This document shows, one piece after another, positions 61,636 through 64,000 of a DNA stretch of 64,000 bases. A program made the translations under genes and the position numbers. Under the pieces are notes generated by a model. It did not search any database. It was given only the letters and a program-made list of their open reading frames with translations, and was not told the origin of the DNA. Position 1 is the first letter of the stretch. The number at the start of each line of letters is the position of its first letter. Origin of the DNA: JBCAXA01 sp038534295 (GTDB lineage Bacteria > Pseudomonadota > Gammaproteobacteria > Steroidobacterales > Woeseiaceae); contig JBCAXA010000004.1 in the NCBI GenBank assembly GCA_038534295.1, positions 124,001-188,000 on the forward strand. The letters run 5' to 3'.

Positions 61636-63414
61636 ATGCCGGTGCGAATTTTGCTCGTTGAAGATAACAAAGACGACGCTCAAATGGTGGAGCTGCTGTT
61701 GGCGCGGGACAAGAAGTCTCCGCACGACATTGAATGGGTAGAAACCATTGCCGACGGCCTGGACCGGCTGCAGGAGGAGCACTTCGACATTGCGTTGGTC
61801 GACTTGAATCTGCCGGATGCACGCGGCGGCGAGGCTGTCGCCCGACTTGCGGGCGCACACATTGAAGTGCCGATCGTTGTTCTCAGCGGCAACGATGACG
61901 AAGACCTTGCGGTGTCGCTGATCGAAGTTGGCGCCCAGGATTACCTGATGAAGGGTTTAGTCGGCACGGCGGGACTCAACCGCGCAATGCGCTATGCGGT
62001 TGAGCGCAAAGCAACGGAAGTATCGCTGCGAGAGCGAGCGTCCGTCGACATCCTCACCGGTCTTGCCAACCGCCGTGAATTTGAGCAACAGCTCGACCGC
62101 GCAATGGCACAAGCAAATCGTGCCGGTACGATGGTCGCAGTCATACTCATCGACCTCGACCACTTCAAAGCCGTCAACGACAACCACGGTCATGGCGCGG
62201 GCGACACCGTTTTGCATGTTCTCGGCGAGCGCTTGCGCCAGTCGCTGCGAATTAGCGACATCGGCGCGCGACTCGGTGGCGATGAATTTGCCGTCGTACT
62301 CGAGGATCTCGAGTCGGTGCACGACGTCAAGCACTGGGTCCTGCGCACCGTCGAGGAACTGCGCAAGCCCGTCAACTTGCAAAACGTCGCTCTGCCACTG
62401 TCTCTGAGTATTGGTGCCGCCGTATACCCATCGCACGCCGCCGACATCGAGGCCATGCTGCGCTGCGCCGACGTGGCGATGTACCAAGTCAAAAAACAGG
62501 GTCGCAACGGGTTTCTGTTGTACGACGAGCGCATGGAGAATTCGCTGCGTGAGCGCGCACAGATTGAACAAGAGATTCGGGCCGGGCTCGACAATGGCCA
62601 GTTTGTTCCGCATTACCAGCCACAGGTGAGCCTGATTGACGGCCGTCTGACCGGTCTCGAGGCGGTTTGTCGCTGGCTACGCGCCGACAAGATCTACGCG
62701 CAGCCGAGCGAGTACATTCCGCTCGCACAGAACTTCAAATTGATCCGCGAGCTGGGTCGGCAGATTTTTCAGCGTGTCTGTGCGCAAGTCGCCCAGTGGC
62801 GCTCGCGCGGCGCGCGCATGACGATTCCGGTATCGATCAAGGTAGACAGCCAAGAGTTGCTGGCGCCGGAGTATGCCGATGACGCCATAGATAGCGTCAT
62901 CGAGCACGGTATCGACGCCGCCAGCATTCGCCTCGAATTACGCGGCGATTCTTCGACCGACGACAATTTGGTGATTCGTGACAATCTCGAAAAGCTCGGT
63001 GCAGCGGGATTTCAGTTCGGCGTGGAACGACTCGACATCGAGTTCCTCAGCAGAGCGCGACTGCCGACCGACAGCCTGTGCGCCCTAAAGCTGACCAAAC
63101 AACAAACGACCGCCTCGTTCAGCGAGAAAACGGCGATTTCGGTCACGCGCGGCCTCATCAAGATGGCCCAAGAAATTGGTGTCCGTGTCGTCGGCGAGGG
63201 CGTCGAAACGGCGCGTCAATTCCGCGCGCTCCAGCAGCTGGGCTGTGACGACGCACAAGGCTATTTCATCGCTCGGCCGATGAACGTGCACAACCTCGAG
63301 AAATGGGTGCAGCGCCACAGCGCGCGCCAGCGGCAACGCGACCTCTCGATGACTGGGCGGTTCAGGCTACCGCCAAGAATCGCGCGCTTCGAGGCTCGCG
63401 AACGCACCAACTAA
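61636..63414 (+). CDS. REC-GGDEF-degenerate EAL diguanylate cyclase
   Basis: A 592-residue regulator. Receiver: residues 1-125 with phospho-acceptor Asp56 in IALVDLNLP. GGDEF: residues about 130-300, with intact GGDEF at 214-218 and an inhibitory-site RxxD at 205-208, so c-di-GMP synthesis with feedback is expected. The EAL part (about 310-570) is degenerate: EAV at 342-344, the Asn of NxS lost (IKVDS 401-405), and the DDFG replaced by VERLDIEF (463-470). It probably binds but does not cleave c-di-GMP. A GGAG precedes ATG 61636; the longer frame (from 61465) runs through a different gene. Confidence 0.93.
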   Translation: MPVRILLVEDNKDDAQMVELLLARDKKSPHDIEWVETIADGLDRLQEEHFDIALVDLNLPDARGGEAVARLAGAHIEVPIVVLSGNDDEDLAVSLIEVGAQDYLMKGLVGTAGLNRAMRYAVERKATEVSLRERASVDILTGLANRREFEQQLDRAMAQANRAGTMVAVILIDLDHFKAVNDNHGHGAGDTVLHVLGERLRQSLRISDIGARLGGDEFAVVLEDLESVHDVKHWVLRTVEELRKPVNLQNVALPLSLSIGAAVYPSHAADIEAMLRCADVAMYQVKKQGRNGFLLYDERMENSLRERAQIEQEIRAGLDNGQFVPHYQPQVSLIDGRLTGLEAVCRWLRADKIYAQPSEYIPLAQNFKLIRELGRQIFQRVCAQVAQWRSRGARMTIPVSIKVDSQELLAPEYADDAIDSVIEHGIDAASIRLELRGDSSTDDNLVIRDNLEKLGAAGFQFGVERLDIEFLSRARLPTDSLCALKLTKQQTTASFSEKTAISVTRGLIKMAQEIGVRVVGEGVETARQFRALQQLGCDDAQGYFIARPMNVHNLEKWVQRHSARQRQRDLSMTGRFRLPPRIARFEARERTN

Positions 63415-63475
63415 GACCGATCAATTCCCTAGAGGGCTGGTCGGGCGCCGTCGTAACCAAGCAGAAGTACGAGCA

Positions 63476-64000
63476 TTGAAAACAGAAACCAGTGCGCGGA
63501 GCTTAGCTTCGAACAAAGACAACCGCGTCGGTGCTCCGCGTGAAGCCGAACAGCTGCGCAATACCGATGACCTGCCTGAATTTTTTGCGATGGCGACGGA
63601 GGCCGCCAACCTCGGCTACTGGGTCGTTGATCTCGAGACTTATGAGCTGTGGTGGTCTGACGAGATCTACCGCATTCACGGTCTGTCGCCCGAAAGGTAC
63701 CGTCCGGACGTTGCATCGGCCGTGGCCTTTTATCACCCAGACGACGTCGGTGCAGTCGAAGCGATGCTCGACCGCGTGGTGGCAACCGGTGGCCGCGAGT
63801 CGTTCGATCTGCGCATCGTGCGACCGTCTGGCGAGACCCGGCACGTTCGATCGATCGCAACGTATCGACCGGCCGATGACAACTCGAACCCGCGCATCAT
63901 AGGCACCTTCCGCGACACGACGTATGAAGCTGTTACGGCCGGCGTGCGTAGCCAGCTCGACGAGCTCAATTCCATGTTCCACCTTGACGGAACATCGCGA
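63476..64000 (+). CDS. PAS-domain signalling protein, C-terminus cut by window edge
   Basis: The first 175 residues are visible. After a short polar N-terminus, a PAS-fold-3 domain runs from about residue 37 to 155 (EAANLGYWVVDLETYELWWSDE, IHGLSPERY, FYHPDD, FDLRIVRPSGETRHV, RIIGTFRDTT). Such N-terminal PAS domains start many sensor kinases or cyclases; the rest is outside the window. TTG 63476 is the most upstream in-frame start after a stop at 63455-63457; ATG further in is possible. It may be a sensor for the neighbouring receiver proteins. Confidence 0.78.
   Translation, partial: MKTETSARSLASNKDNRVGAPREAEQLRNTDDLPEFFAMATEAANLGYWVVDLETYELWWSDEIYRIHGLSPERYRPDVASAVAFYHPDDVGAVEAMLDRVVATGGRESFDLRIVRPSGETRHVRSIATYRPADDNSNPRIIGTFRDTTYEAVTAGVRSQLDELNSMFHLDGTSR

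Overview
The window is one continuous stretch of high-GC (roughly 60%) bacterial chromosome, densely packed with genes on both strands. I see no rRNA or tRNA gene, CRISPR array, insertion sequence, integrase or prophage block. The gene repertoire (lipoyl synthase, SohB, TonB-dependent receptor with an EEIVVTGSRI plug start, SapC family protein, MoxR/Bat operon, LoiP-like lipoproteins, WS/DGAT acyltransferase, NAD-malic enzyme) points to an aerobic Gammaproteobacterium, most like the Xanthomonadales/Steroidobacterales/Woeseiales side. That placement is an inference from gene types, not from a marker gene.

Layout, left part. 1-3.2 kb: an orphan RnfD/NqrB-like membrane subunit coupled to a DUF2330 protein, then a wax ester synthase. 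3.4-5.7 kb: SYLF lipoprotein and PhoD phosphatase. 5.8-7.6 kb: two tandem paralogous secreted proteins divergent from a LysR regulator, with two identical-architecture inverted repeats between them. 7.7-7.9 kb: a tiny gene with a 15-base Shine-Dalgarno fully complementary to the 16S rRNA tail and a strong terminator. 8.2-12.4 kb: YegP, malic enzyme, an ATP-grasp enzyme and an HDOD protein. 12.5-18.9 kb: a plus-strand run with SDR, LytS/LytTR two-component pair, hydrolase, ABC exporter, small lipoprotein and SleB-type hydrolase. 18.9-22.1 kb: a minus-strand glutathione-linked set (S-formylglutathione hydrolase, NTF2-like, GST, a 36-residue coupled ORF, D-2-hydroxyacid dehydrogenase). 22.1-24.7 kb: GNAT, DUF427, a 38-residue membrane peptide and an orphan contractile-tail sheath homologue.

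Right part. 24.7-32.8 kb: a PLP enzyme facing a same-strand run of M48, methyltransferase, M13, L,D-transpeptidase and M1 genes, an envelope and peptide-processing set. 33-38 kb: MAPEG, SohB, LipA, DUF2797 and an OmpA-like protein. 38-41.8 kb: hydrolase, HAD, EamA and an Ada-like repair protein. 41.8-48.8 kb: a complete MoxR-DUF58-DUF4381-BatA-BatB/C-BatD operon. 48.9-55.2 kb: a secreted protein, DUF192, a large TonB-dependent receptor after a 446-base leader, a methyltransferase and SapC. 55.2-58.3 kb: two TPR proteins, one ending in a 2OG-Fe(II) oxygenase and one in a TonB-C-like domain. 58.6-64 kb: a secreted protein, then a cyclic-di-GMP and signalling cluster in which one protein keeps the EAL site and has lost GGDEF, while its neighbour keeps GGDEF and has lost EAL; a PAS protein runs off the right edge.

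The three most unusual items are the lone full-length sheath gene with its adjacent membrane peptide (22.95-24.66 kb), the mini-gene with the perfect anti-16S ribosome binding site (7.73-7.91 kb), and the reciprocal degeneration of the two c-di-GMP proteins (59.2-63.4 kb).
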